Assembly (NCBI GenBank): GCA_014885115.2
Contig: WKLE02000690.1
Location: 2,494 to 28,325 of the forward strand
Direction of reading: 5' to 3'
DNA: 25,832 nucleotides
Source of the DNA: Asterionellopsis glacialis
Taxonomy: Eukaryota; Bacillariophyta; Plagiogrammaphyceae; Rhaphoneidales; Asterionellopsidaceae
Positions 1 to 9,441 of the stretch are shown in pieces; positions within the stretch are counted from its first letter, which is position 1; every line of letters starts with the position of its first letter. The notes beneath the pieces are model-generated. The model was not told the origin of the DNA and ran no database searches. It worked only from the letters and a program-made list of their open reading frames with translations. A program made the translations under genes and the position numbers.

Positions 1-798
1 TTTGCCACATATTGCGATAGTAGTTAATCATGCCTAAGAATTTCCTTAATTGGCATTTAGTCTTAGGAGGCTCTAAACGTTATATCGCTTCCACTTTCTT
101 ATGCTGTGGTTGGATACCATCGCGAGTTAACCATTAGCCTATATATTCTATCTGTGACATGGCAAAATGTGATTTGTTAACATTGACTACAAAACCAGCT
201 TCAGTTAGGTGGGCAAGTACCACATCAACTTTGCTTATGTGGTCTTTGTAGGTGCCACTTGACATGATTAAATATTGTCTGTATATGCCTGTGCAAATTC
301 TAGGTCACCTAGTACATCATTCATGATTTTCTGAAACTGAAAGGTATCAGGGCTGTTGGTTATACCCATAGGTAGGCATTTATACCTGTATTTGCCCCAT
401 GGTAGAATTGTAGTGCACAATTCCTGTGATTTCTCATCTAACAGAACATGATAGTAACCCACCATACTTATTGCGGTTGCATATTGAAATCTATCTAGTT
501 TTTGTAGTAGGTCAGCTATTTTTGGTAACAGGAATGGTTTCCACCTAATTACCTTGTTGAGTTTACCAAAGTCAGTTACAATACGTACACCACCCATTTT
601 CTTTGGTATGACAAATGTGGGAGCTCCCCATTCACTGTTGTGGTTCTTTTCTAAAACACCTATTGATTCTAGCCTATTGATTTCCTGTTTCGTAGTCCCT
701 TCTAAGGAACATGGTACTGGGAATGGCCTGGCATGATAGGGTTCTGCATCAGGTTCTATTTCTAGCCTAACTGGCTTTATCTTAAGTGCCAAGCCCAC
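1..798 (-). pseudogene. Ty3/gypsy reverse transcriptase, inactivated
   Basis: The open stretch from 798 to 268 encodes recognisable RT blocks: a substrate-entry segment (PYHARPFPVP), GAPTFVIPKK, VRIVTDFGKLNK, and PMGITNSPDTFQ. The first catalytic Asp region reads ATAISMVGYYH, with Ser where Asp is expected. The YxDD box reads YTDNI. A frameshift follows directly, and in another frame the coding resumes through MSSGTYKDHISK and IEYIG to a stop, then QLRKFLGMINYYRNMWQ at 1-50, the typical RT connection motif. Another frameshift near 785-798 separates it from the protease linker (1027-782). Loss of two catalytic Asp residues plus frameshifts shows a dead copy. Confidence 0.85.
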
Positions 799-1028
799 CC
801 TTAAAGGCTTGTGGGTATTTCTTTAGGCACTTAAGCATTGTTTTTTGTTCATTATATGTTAAATGTGTCCAATATTTGGTGGCCTCACCTAAATCCACTT
901 TTTCATAATTAGTGTCTAATATGGATGATTGGTGTAATTCTGCTTCCTTGAGAACAGATGGCTGTGCAGCCATGTGGTAGATTGCTTCCACACATTCAGG
1001 GTTTGAAACCTTGCCACAGTGTTTCATT

Positions 1029-1420
1029 GGTAGTTCATACCCTTCCCAGTGGATAGTTTGTATGCTAAAGTGTATATCCAGGCCCAGGGCCTGTATGAAG
1101 TTGGTTCAGATGATCATATCACACTGTGCATCTGCTTGGTCTGTTCTTTCATCCACGTGACAAGACCAAACTATTGTCTTTTTGTCAGTGAACTCCTGGA
1201 GTGTGAATTTTATTTGCGCTTTCTGCTTAGTGATAAAGTTACCACCCATGGTGGACCACTGCGTAGGTTTAGGGTTTTTAAATGTACTAGCCTCCCCCCA
1301 TTTGACAAAATTGTTTAGGATGATTGTTGCGGTAGTACTGGCGTCAAGTAGGATCCACATAGGAACAAGCTTGCCATCCCGGTTTATTACCTTGCCTACT
1401 ACTTCAGTAGTGCAATGCAT
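1029..1420 (-). pseudogene. Retroviral-type aspartic protease fragment (gypsy pol)
   Basis: The translation from 1420 downward contains the hydrophobic run LLDASTTATIIL, matching the active-site region of gypsy proteases, which normally has Asp-Thr/Ser-Gly. Here the triad reads Asp-Ala-Ser. A later MGGNF segment and a CHVDERT-like segment fit the same family. A TGA stop at 1106-1108 interrupts the frame just after DMII. The same frame then continues with TNFIQALGLDIHF and joins the downstream open stretch at 1027-782, so the stop is a single nonsense change, probably from GGA. Inactive by both criteria. Confidence 0.75.
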
Positions 1421-1653
1421 AGTTTTTGCTTTTTTGCCTTACGCTGACTACACAGCATGTTATACGATTGTTCTATGTTTGGGAAAAGGTTTGAATTGGT
1501 GTAGGAAGTAGACGTTAAGTAATCGCTAAAGTTTTCACTACTATTTTTATGTTTAGTTTTACTATGTTGGGTGAAGTACAAGCTTGATTTGTTATTGCAA
1601 GCAAACCCTTACTTGGTCCAATCACACACAGTCTCCACCCAAAATGATGCCAA

Positions 1654-2244
1654 GTGCCCATATTTGGGAGGTGGGAATGGACTCAACACACTGTAAAGAA
1701 CTCTTGGCCGACACACCAAGTTACATTGGGTTACTGTGATGCAGCTAAGATGGGCACAGGAGGTGCCTGGTTTAAAGGTTCAAAGCAACTCCCCCCAATT
1801 GTTTGGCACATGCAATTCCCTCCAGATATCCAGGCATGCTTCCAGTCCTTTCACAACCCAATGGGCGACATAGCAAACTCTGACCTGGAGATGGCTGCCA
1901 TAGTTATGCACTGGCTAGTATTGGAACAACTTCTACCTTTACGTCATACACATGCAGAAGCATTGAGTGACAATACTCCCACAGTGAGCTGGGCCAATAA
2001 ACTTAATTTCTCCAAGTCTAAGGTCACCAATCAGTTAGCACATGCATTAGTGATTGGACAAAGACACTGCAGAGCATCTCCTCTAACAGTCATATCTATT
2101 GCTGGAAAGCACAATGACTTCGCAGATCTAACATCGTGCTCTTTTGGCAAGACCAGTGGGGCCAACTCTCACTCCTTTTCTGATCTCAAATTCCTCACCA
2201 AAATTACTACTGACTACCCCTTACCACGGAACACATCCTGGTGA
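1654..2244 (+). pseudogene. RNase H-like domain of DIRS-like element
   Basis: The 196-residue open stretch starts at a GTG and has no real start codon; the homologous frame appears to continue upstream through a frameshift near 1655-1675. It carries a DEDD-style RNase H series: Asp29 in GYCDAAKMGTGGAW, Glu79 in NSDLEMAA, Asp106 in SDNTPTVSW, and Asp158 in GKHNDFADL. This matches RNase H domains of retroelements seen in diatom genomes. The active-site acids are still present, but the domain is no longer linked to an RT. It ends just as the recombinase segment begins in another frame. Confidence 0.7.
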
Positions 2245-3215
2245 CTGTTCCGGCCAAACTCAAGGCTATAGTCCTTAGTGAATTCTGTGCTTTGCAGCAA
2301 CACCTTTACACTGGAGTTGTGGAGGCAAATCACTGTGAATGGAGGAAGTATTGGAATGCTTGGAAAACATTTGCAACATACTGTGGAGTGGACCCCAACT
2401 TCACAAGTTTGGGAACAGCTACAAAAATTGTTACACTGTTGGCATTTGCTGAACAGGTCAGGACAAGACTGTATGGCAGAGGAAAAAAGGTCTGTGCATA
2501 GACAGACCAAGTTGCACTTCGGGCCATTGGCAAGACCTTTAAATTGGCTGGAAAACAAAACCCTTGCCACACGACCCACAACACCTATCTCACACCTATT
2601 ACTAGAACCATAGAAGATTTTAAACAAGAAGACCTGCTCCCACAACCAAAACTAGCAGTACCCTGTACGGTCCCAGCCTTTTTAATGCTGAAAGAGGCTT
2701 ACAGAACAAACCCTAAACTTACTAGCTATTGGTGATCTTGCAGTTGTGGCATTTTAATTTCTGCTCCGTGTGTTGGGTAATACATGTATGCAACAAAAAA
2801 TCGGAAAACAGGAACAGTACAATTTTGGGTGGGAGATGTAACGTTCCGAGATAAGCACGGAAACATAATCCCAAACACATCCCCCCTAAACATCCTAGAA
2901 GGGGCCCACAATGCAACCATGCAAATATCAAACCAGAAAAACGGCAATGGAGGCTAATACATCATTTTGCTTTACCAGGCAGATTGTTGCGTCAAGGCAC
3001 TAGCTTGCAGAATTCACCATATTATGGCTCACACAAAAGATCAACACACCATGATTGGTATTTACTTTGATATGCAGGGTTACAAACATCACTTGCACAG
3101 CCATGATATGAACAAAACAGTTTAAAACAGCGCATGTATTTTAGCACGGTGCAAACCAGCGATCGCAACCGAGATAAAGCACATACCGCGTAAAGCAGCA
3201 AATAGAGCATACATC
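2241..3215 (+). pseudogene. Tyrosine recombinase remnant of DIRS-like element
   Basis: The stretch from 2241 encodes a helical N-terminal core-binding region (EWRKYWNAWKTFATYCGVDP, then LLAFAEQVR). It is followed in other frames by the ALRAIGKTFKLAG region and by a catalytic-domain start (IGDLAVVAF, stop, FLLRV), where the Arg of LLRVGEY-like motifs would be the first catalytic Arg. Later in-frame pieces VQFWVGDVTF and CCVKALACRIHHIMAHT agree with this family. Stops at about 2500, 2752 and 2955, and several frame changes, show decay. The HxxR and Tyr catalytic motifs could not be found before homology fades at about 3215. Confidence 0.65.
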
Positions 3216-3333
3216 ACATACTAGAAATTTGACGTAGAATTTGTGTGGCTGAGCAACGGGCCTAACATTAGGACCGTTTTTCTCAGCAAATTGATCTCTG
3301 TCGTAGGTCTGTACCTTCGTGACAATCCATGAC

Positions 3334-3444
3334 TTTGTACTGAAAACGTTATATCGGCAAACAAGATGAATGAATTTACAACAAGTAAATTCTTTAGGGT
3401 ATCTATAGACTCTTCCATGGTTTTCTTTGGTACGATTTCAGTAC
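3334..3444. repeat. Direct repeat copy A (~110 bp)
   Basis: This copy shares nearly all of its length with 3679-3806, including the blocks tttgtac, tgaaaacgt, acaagatgaatgaattta, acaagtaaattcttt, ccatggttttcttt and atttcagta. It differs by a few substitutions and by a short T-rich insertion present in copy B. The two copies are in the same orientation about 345 bp apart. They could be ends of a very small LTR-like or non-autonomous element, or a simple segmental duplication. Confidence 0.8.
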
Positions 3445-3678
3445 GCTATCCTCCAAAAGCCAAAGTACGTACTTCACAAGACAGACATTCTGACTTCAAT
3501 AGTAGTTTTTAACAATATTACTTGGCTATTGATGAGTGCATTCGGGAAAGATGGAACAAGAATACGTTTTCCCACAAGAATCAATTCATCCAATATAGAT
3601 CAACAGGCAACTATACTACCGTCTTTGTACGAGGGAAGAAAGAAATAGAATAACATAGGACTTTCTGTTTTTAGCCTT

Positions 3679-3806
3679 GTTTGTACAACTGAAAACGTGA
3701 TATCTGTAAACAAGATGAATGAATTTACAACAAGTAAATTCTTTCTTTTTTTAGGGCATCTAATCTATAGAAGCTTCCATGGTTTTCTTTTGTACTATTT
3801 CAGTAG
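3679..3806. repeat. Direct repeat copy B (~125 bp)
   Basis: This is the same-orientation partner of 3334-3444. It contains an extra ctttttt stretch after the acaagtaaatt block and an aatct insertion, giving about 15 bp more length. The DNA between the copies (3445-3678) holds only a 73-residue open frame with no recognisable domain, starting at 3427 and ending at 3648, which I do not regard as a gene. Confidence 0.8.
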
Positions 3807-4024
3807 ATCCAAGACAACGTCATTTCATATTGCCGGTAATGGTAGTAGGTTCACTTAGGAAAAAAGGTAAAGTACCTGTACCTGGTACAAGGTATGTGTA
3901 GATTCCGAAGTTCATGCGTGCTACTGTCGGTATTAAAAATTCCTTCATATTTTACCTGATTGCCATATTCAGAATACCAGGTACGGTGATAGGAGTAGGA
4001 GTACACATTTCTTTTAAAAAAGTC

Positions 4025-4714
4025 ATGAACTACGTTGCGTTGAACAACAAAGCGGCTACCAAACTGGTCGATGGCGACTATATCAATTCCATGCAAACAT
4101 TCACAATCATACTGAAAGACTTGTTAGAGACTTCAGCAAAGGCTAAAAGCAAATTGCCTCCAAAGAAAGGTACAGATATAACAGCTACATTACCACCAAC
4201 AGCGACGAAGTTAAACTTCAAGCCATTTCCTGGTTTTCGTTCTTTATCAGGATTCTTTTTGCATACCCAGATTGCAGTTGTGACTCCAGCTTTCAACGCA
4301 AACTGCACACACTGGCAACGCCAACTATCAGCTATTGTTACATATAACATGGCTATTGGACTTCATCAAAGAGGAACCAAGAAGGATCCAAGTATGCTAT
4401 CTAAAGCACTGAAATTCTACCAAATGGCGCAATCACTTCTGATGCCCACAATGAAGAATGAAACAGACAGCAGTGTTTACCATCTCTTCATGGGAGTTTT
4501 AAACAATATGGGCTGCTTGCTCTACGAGCTTGGGCAAATGAAAGCATGCTGTGAATGTTTTGAACAGATCCTAAAAGTGCTGCAATTTCAAGCTCCACTT
4601 GCAGGAACATTCAGACTAAACGGCAACATTGAAGCATTGCTGTATAATCAGGCTGAGTTTTGTCTCAACGCTCTAGCTCTGGGGAATCCTTTCAATACAG
4701 CAAGTGCCGCATAA
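4025..4714 (+). CDS. TPR-like helical repeat protein, function unknown
   Basis: This encodes 229 residues from the ATG at 4025. An in-frame ATG at 3914 would add 37 hydrophobic residues, but that part overlaps a GTAC-rich repeat-like tract, and the family-like start MNYVALNNKAATKLVDGDY favours 4025. The segments AIVTYNMAIGLHQRG, LSKALKFYQMAQSLL, YHLFMGVLNNMGCLLYELGQ and CCECFEQILKVL look like TPR-type helix pairs. Many diatom genomes hold expanded families of such short proteins with a leading NNKAV-like repeat; the link is from family knowledge. Specific function and partners are unknown. It lies downstream of dead retroelements and repeats and could itself be a decayed member, although the frame is intact. 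Confidence 0.65.
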   Translation: MNYVALNNKAATKLVDGDYINSMQTFTIILKDLLETSAKAKSKLPPKKGTDITATLPPTATKLNFKPFPGFRSLSGFFLHTQIAVVTPAFNANCTHWQRQLSAIVTYNMAIGLHQRGTKKDPSMLSKALKFYQMAQSLLMPTMKNETDSSVYHLFMGVLNNMGCLLYELGQMKACCECFEQILKVLQFQAPLAGTFRLNGNIEALLYNQAEFCLNALALGNPFNTASAA

Positions 4715-5143
4715 ATACCAAAATACGAGGGTGGGGGGAGGACTTGAAAATGCACCAAACAGGGGGGAAGTAGCCCAAAGATAAATCATAAACGAGATGA
4801 GACCTTGTATTTATATTTTATTCACTATATCCGCACACATTAAAGTAAACAAACATATTACATGATAGTAGATGATGATGTATATATATGTAAGTTTTCA
4901 ACAATGGTTGAAAAGACCATGAAGAGAAGGACATTCCGGGGACATGATGTACAAAATAAACATCTGTCGTATTTGACTAAGAGTTCTTATTGATCAAGTA
5001 TATCTAGACTGGTCAATGTCAAGTCACAAACATTGTAGTCTCGAATTCTATTCCCTCCTACACTGCGTTCGTCTAATCGATTTTTTAATAAGACATTCAC
5101 GAGCTTTGTTTATTCGCCTTCATACCAACAATCGTCTCTTTTT
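4715..5143. other. Convergent intergenic region
   Basis: This is the 3' flank shared by the TPR-like gene (plus) and the small membrane protein gene (minus). It is AT-rich, with a G-rich stretch near 4729-4770 just after the first stop codon, and a tatatatatg stretch near 4878. No gene or structured RNA was recognised. Confidence 0.5.
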
Positions 5144-5608
5144 TCACTGACAACAAGGACAAAATGGTTGACGAAGACCTCCACCTGCAAATGTCATACT
5201 TGCAAGAAAATCAAGCTGTTCTTGCTGTCCCTGTAACAGCTGCTTGTCGTTTGTTTCTAATTTTTTTGACCCTGTGTTCACATTGTCCGCCTTCCGGGAT
5301 AGCACATTTTTTTCTATAGTTCCATAGTATATCACTACATCCTGTTTTTTCGCTGATTTATCCTCATCGGTGACATTATTCGAATTAGACTGATTTCCAG
5401 GATGTCGCACAAGAGAAGGCTCCCACGGAAATCGTACAACCTCAATCGGTTGCTGTAGAATGTTGATTGTAGCTGAATTAGATGTTTCAATGTCAATCCC
5501 ATTCGTCTCCAGACTTTTCCTTGACAACTTCATAAATGAAAAACAAGATATTGCAAACAGGATGGCTGAGAGTAACGTTTTTTTTTCGCTTTCCCCTAAA
5601 TCATGCAT
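5144..5608 (-). CDS. Small single-pass membrane protein, unknown function
   Basis: This encodes 154 residues from the ATG at 5608. Residues 11-27 (TLLSAILFAISCFSFMK) form one hydrophobic segment right after a charged N-terminus (MHDLGESEKK), so the product is probably an anchored protein or has a signal-anchor. The rest is polar and Asn/Ser/Lys-rich, and the C-terminus ends in a Cys-rich FCPCCQ. No known domain was recognised. The absence of a long overlapping alternative frame and the clear hydrophobic segment support a real gene, but evidence is limited. Its upstream region (to about 5940) is AT-rich. Confidence 0.45.
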   Translation of the reverse strand: MHDLGESEKKTLLSAILFAISCFSFMKLSRKSLETNGIDIETSNSATINILQQPIEVVRFPWEPSLVRHPGNQSNSNNVTDEDKSAKKQDVVIYYGTIEKNVLSRKADNVNTGSKKLETNDKQLLQGQQEQLDFLASMTFAGGGLRQPFCPCCQ

Positions 5609-6633
5609 GGTTAGAAAGCATCGGCACGCTACTACTTCGGCATAAAAGTACGATTACTTGAATTATGTAGAACCGGGAATAGCCGCAATAAGCGCAATGT
5701 GCAGCATATGCCTCTGCAATGGTATTTTCTATTTGAATACACACAGTGGTGATTCCCTTTTCCAATAGGGGAAATACTAGCCTTGTGGTCTACTGTATGC
5801 CTTTGTTTCTTATTGTCAACGGGAACACCATTCGTCCGTCAAAATTCACATGACAGGTTGACTGGCGTGAGGATTCTGAATTGGCGATTTTGGCGGGCGA
5901 ATGATGAGGCGCAGCGATTTGTCTTGACAATGGTCCTGATCATACGGCACCGTCGGGGTCCTACCGGTACCCCAGGTACGGTAGGGTCCTACAGGTACTC
6001 GTACAGTTACCAGTAGACTATGAGTACCGTACCAGGTACCAGGGTAGACTAGTCCTCTAGAGAGGACTACCCCTGGTAGACAGTCGAAGAGTCGATCGAA
6101 ACAAAGTTTTATCCGTAACTCTCTCCAACAAACTTCATTCTTCGTTATGGAGGTGCACGATAGTGCCATAAGAAACAAAATGCTTGTATTTTGTTTTATA
6201 AGAACGGCACAATCCTTTTAAAACCAGGTTCTCTAGCCCGGATTTAAATTTTAGCTATATAAAAAAGTTTCCAAGCACTATCACAACTTTTGACAATGTG
6301 CAACTGTTCGCTGAATTGAGTATCAGCCACATTGCTTCTTGAGCAAGAACTTCCAAGACGCACAATATTATCAAGCCACAGCCATAGTCAGTAACTGAGA
6401 TCCTCATAGTATCATGCCACTTGAGACAGATTCTGTGCGGTTTGATAAGATATCAAAAAAATGTGTGAGCCTACTTTATCTATTTTATAAACCTAATCTT
6501 ATTATGCTCTATCCTACTTTCAAACATTAATGAGTATAACTGAACTGATATTTCGTACTAACTATCGCTTGCCTATATTATTCTCCCCCCCAATAATCCA
6601 GATTAAAAAAGATGCCACCGTCTTTCTCCTACT
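5609..6633. other. Intergenic region with palindromic GTAC/CTAG tract
   Basis: This lies between the start of the small membrane protein gene and the 3' end of the TPR/Aha1 gene. The middle (about 5940-6090) is an unusual run of GTAC, CTAG and TACC words, listed separately. The flanks are plain AT-rich DNA. Open frames over 5783-6178 on both strands are made of the palindromic tract and are not credible genes. Confidence 0.5.
5940..6090. repeat. Palindrome-rich GTAC/CTAG tract with hairpin
   Basis: The tract contains many short palindromes (accggt, ggtacc, gtac, ctag, tcga). A clear inverted repeat lies at 6050-6069, with 9-bp arms (tagtcctct / agaggacta) around a 2-base centre. It extends imperfectly outward through ccaggg and cccctgg, giving a potential hairpin of about 45 bp. 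The word tcctaccggta (5959-5969) recurs at 25406-25416, and ccaggtacggt (5972-5982) recurs at 3978-3988. This suggests a dispersed repeat family rather than a one-off structure. Confidence 0.7.
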
Positions 6634-8690
6634 CTAATAATGTTCATTGAAATCTTTCACAAAACTAGATACACTTTTTCGAATGGAATCCACCAAATTA
6701 TCTCTACAAGCATTTGAATCTGCTGTAAATTCTGCAGTAGGTGATTTGTCCCAAGCAAAAACATTAACTTCCAATTCATCTTCATCATGAGCACCAGTAC
6801 TTGATATATCAGGTAACTTAATTTTACCTGTTGCCAAAACATCGTCCGAATCATCATCACGAATTTCATATTTTACAGTTGTATGAAAGTCAAAGATGTA
6901 TCTCTTTTTACCACCTGTAAGTGCTACAGAAGCATCACCGGTAAAATTTGTATTTTCAGTTACGATTGCCTTGATATTGTTCTTTTGGGAAGAAGAATAG
7001 GAAGCAGTCGTTGTATTTAGCAAGTGTTTCAAATGCGTTGTACACCATTCTGTCGTGTCCTTTTCTTCCCATGTACCAGCCTGGTTCCATAGGGATGCCC
7101 TACCCTTTCCACCAGCAGCAGCACTGGTCGACTGGACACCACTACTAGGTGTTGAAGTCGAAAGCGGAACAGATTGAGGAACATCGCTACCTGCTGTTTC
7201 CAACCGTTGTGGTGTAATGTCACCAATCATTTGCTTTTCGTGTTCCGACTGCCGCCACAAGAAAATATGAACCCAAAATACTACGTTAGTGTATAAAGTA
7301 GCAGAAAAACAATAAATAGTTTCCACCTCTCCTTCCAATGAAATGTTGTTCGCATCTTGAATTACAACCTTTGATTCTGATTTTTTCATTCAATACATAT
7401 TGGAACAGTTTCAATGAACGAATATAAACTTACCTGTTCTCTATTAAAATAACTTGTTGTTCTCCCATCTGATGTTTTCTTGTAGCCTCGAAGTAGTTTC
7501 AATTCTTCTGCTGTTAATTCTTCATCACTCGATTCATTTTCCTGCTTGGCAGCTGCTTTGGCAGCTTTTTTGGCGGCTCGTCGTGCTTCGCGTTCTTTAC
7601 GTTTACGTTCTTCTTCTTCTTTTTTCAAAGCATCTTTCGCTTTTTGTTCCTTTTCTTTACGTTCCTTATCCCACGTTTCAAAGGGAACGTGTTCTTCACC
7701 GTTCGACACACGTTGATCCATCTCTTTCGTCCATTCTATTTTTCGTTTTTCAGTTTCTTCTTTTTCTTGTTGTTCTTTTTTCTTGCGCTCCTCTTCTTTT
7801 CTTTTTAACTCTTCTTCACGATCACTATATAAGAACGAACCAGTTTTTTTACTAGAGGCAAATGCCTTTTGCAATCCCTCTCGTTGTGTACGTTTCGAGG
7901 TATCAATTTCTTTTTTCAAGGCATGCAATTCTTTCTTGACAGCGACATTGGTGGGATCCAATTTTAATGCTTTTTTTAAATCCTCCTTGGCATCTGTCCA
8001 ATCACCCATTTTACGTTTGGCAGCTGCACGACGATACAATGCCTTGACATTGGTAGAATCAATTTCCAATGCCTTGGTGGCCACATCACGACTCATTTTA
8101 GGTTTATTTTGTTTAAAACATACCATGGATAAATTTGTCTGTAAATTAACGAGCAGAGCCTTGACCTGATCATCACCTGTATTGCTTTTATTCAAAGGTT
8201 TTAGCACAGATGAACCCTTGCGATAGGATCTGGAGGCCTTGTTTAAATCACCTGCCTTGAAGAAATTATTACCCTGTTCTTTGAGTGTGACAGCTTCTGC
8301 TACAATATCATTAGGATCCTTTGTCACTTTTTTATCATTGCCAAAATCGTCATGCATATCATCATCGTCGTCGTCGTCGTCGTCACTGCCAATGTCTGTA
8401 CTAGAGGAAGAATCGGATTCTGCCATACTTGATCCTTCTGGTTTTTCTGCTTCTTCTTCCTCTGCTTTTGCATCGTCATTGTCATTCTCCATTGGAGAGC
8501 TTGTTGCTGTTTCACCATCTTCTCCAGCTGTAGCATTCTCATATGCTTTTTCTTCTGCAGCAGTTGTATCTACAACATCTTCCTGTTGCTGTTGTGCATT
8601 TGCTACAGAAGGAGGAGTACCATTCGTTTCTACCTCCATGGGGTCGGATGGAGCTTGAGTTTCATTGTTCGTTTCCATCGTTTTCGACAT
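6634..8690 (-). CDS. Hsp90 co-chaperone-like protein: TPR clamp plus Aha1 N-terminal domain
   Basis: This two-exon gene has exon 1 at 8690-7434 and exon 2 at 7248-6634. The intron, 7433-7249 (185 bp), has GTAAGT and GGCAG borders in phase 0, and the product is 623 residues. The N-terminus is acidic and low-complexity, with a nine-Asp run near 103-111. TPRs span about 131-257. The carboxylate-clamp residues that bind the EEVD tail of Hsp90/Hsp70 look present: Lys137, Asn141, Asn182, Lys216 and Arg220. A highly charged coiled coil follows at about 290-385, then a conserved GYKKTSDGRTTSYF linker. Exon 2 ends in an Aha1_N-like domain from about 472 (LWNQAGTWEEKDTTEWC), the Hsp90 ATPase-activating module. 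I chose the ATG at 8690 (MSKTMETNNE). An upstream in-frame ATG at 8918 would add a Cys/His-rich stretch that looks like 5' UTR. The C-terminal Aha1 domain is not seen. Confidence 0.85.
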
Positions 8691-9383
8691 GTCTGTCTGT
8701 TTTGTTTCGTACTTCTCTAGTAGACTTGTTTTGCAAAGACCACTTTCTTGTATGTTCAAAGTTGTTTTAGATCTTTGCAAAGGAGACACAAATGCGTTGT
8801 AATGATGCTGGCGTTCCCTTTTTTGTGGTGTGATTACGGTTGTTTTTCCGATGAGAAAGTGTTGGGTGCAAAAAAAGTGACATATATAGGGTGCGATCCT
8901 GTAGAGATGACACACCAAAACGGACGCAAGAAAAATTATGAAGTGTAGGGGACAGCGGATGGAGGCTCGACGAAATCTCTTGGATATTTGTTTCCTCCCC
9001 CTATATTGCTCACGGTATGAACCAGTTCATGGCTGGCTCGGACTCACAAACTTTTGAAAATGAAAGTTCAGATTCCAGATTCTGTATTCTAATCACAATT
9101 TGAAATTATGTACGACGTACAAACAACAATATTATTATTTTTTGAGGTTTGTCATTGGAGGGAGAATCGAAGAAAAAGGGGCAATATCGATCAAGGCGTA
9201 TATATATATAATATTATCTTCTGACGACAACAAGGATCTTTCAGTAGAAAAGATTCTTTCTTCGAATGGATCTCAAGCAGCAGCGTCTGTTCTGAACAAC
9301 GCTTCAATGCATCCATGACACATAGGTTGCACTGATAAGGATTCCTCTAGTCCTAGAGACTATAATAGAAAGAGAATTATCGC

Positions 9384-9414
<31 letters not shown>

Positions 9415-9441
9415 TGGATAATAATAGAGTTTCATTCAAAC
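8691..9441. promoter_or_regulatory. Divergent promoter region between co-chaperone and metallopeptidase genes
   Basis: Two genes start from opposite sides of this 751-bp stretch, so it must hold both promoters and 5' leaders. It contains AT-rich patches (for example tatatatataatatt near 9199), a ctagtcctag word at 9347-9356 that recurs at 25538-25547, and a CT microsatellite just before the 9442 start. The open frame at 9100-9318 has no recognisable features. No individual transcription-factor site can be assigned with confidence. Confidence 0.5.
9384..9415. repeat. CT dinucleotide microsatellite
   Basis: A (CT)n run interrupted by a single A at 9400 lies 27-58 bp upstream of the ATG at 9442, probably in the 5' leader of the metallopeptidase gene. 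A pyrimidine-rich leader of this kind may be a core-promoter or leader element, or simply a neutral microsatellite. Confidence 0.9.

Larger units (their letters stand above)
1..1581 (-). mobile_element. Degenerate Ty3/gypsy-like retrotransposon pol remnant
   Basis: Reading the minus strand from about 1581 down to the left edge gives the order protease, linker, reverse transcriptase, RT connection region, which is the Ty3/gypsy pol order. The remnant holds in-frame stops and several frameshifts, and catalytic positions are altered, so it cannot encode a working polyprotein. Integrase is not seen; it would lie beyond the left edge. No LTR was recognised in the window. Minus-strand translation upstream of the protease (1399-1581) gives a short Lys-rich peptide that may be a gag/pol fragment. 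The element appears truncated near 1580, where it meets an oppositely oriented element. Confidence 0.85.
1640..3215 (+). mobile_element. Degenerate DIRS-like (RNase H + tyrosine recombinase) element remnant
   Basis: Plus-strand translation shows an RNase H-like domain followed at once by a tyrosine-recombinase-like segment. In established families that combination points to DIRS-type retroelements. No reverse transcriptase precedes it; only about 60 bp separate it from the oppositely oriented gypsy remnant. The coding capacity is broken by several stops and frame changes, so this is a 5'-truncated, decayed copy. Element termini (inverted or split direct repeats) were not found. Confidence 0.7.

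Noticed and set aside
2214..2645. 143-residue minus-strand frame, Cys-rich
   Set aside because: It is antisense to the tyrosine recombinase remnant, whose plus-strand motifs explain the sequence.
5783..6178. Open frames on both strands over the palindromic tract
   Set aside because: Their residues come from GTAC/CTAG repeats read in either direction. No start context or domain was seen.
8239..8658. 139-residue Ser-rich plus-strand frame
   Set aside because: The poly-Ser is the reverse reading of the poly-Asp/Glu codons of the TPR/Aha1 protein.
8691..8918. Upstream in-frame extension of the TPR/Aha1 protein
   Set aside because: The added 76 residues are Cys/His/aromatic-rich and unlike the acidic N-terminus that follows; the ATG at 8690 is simpler.
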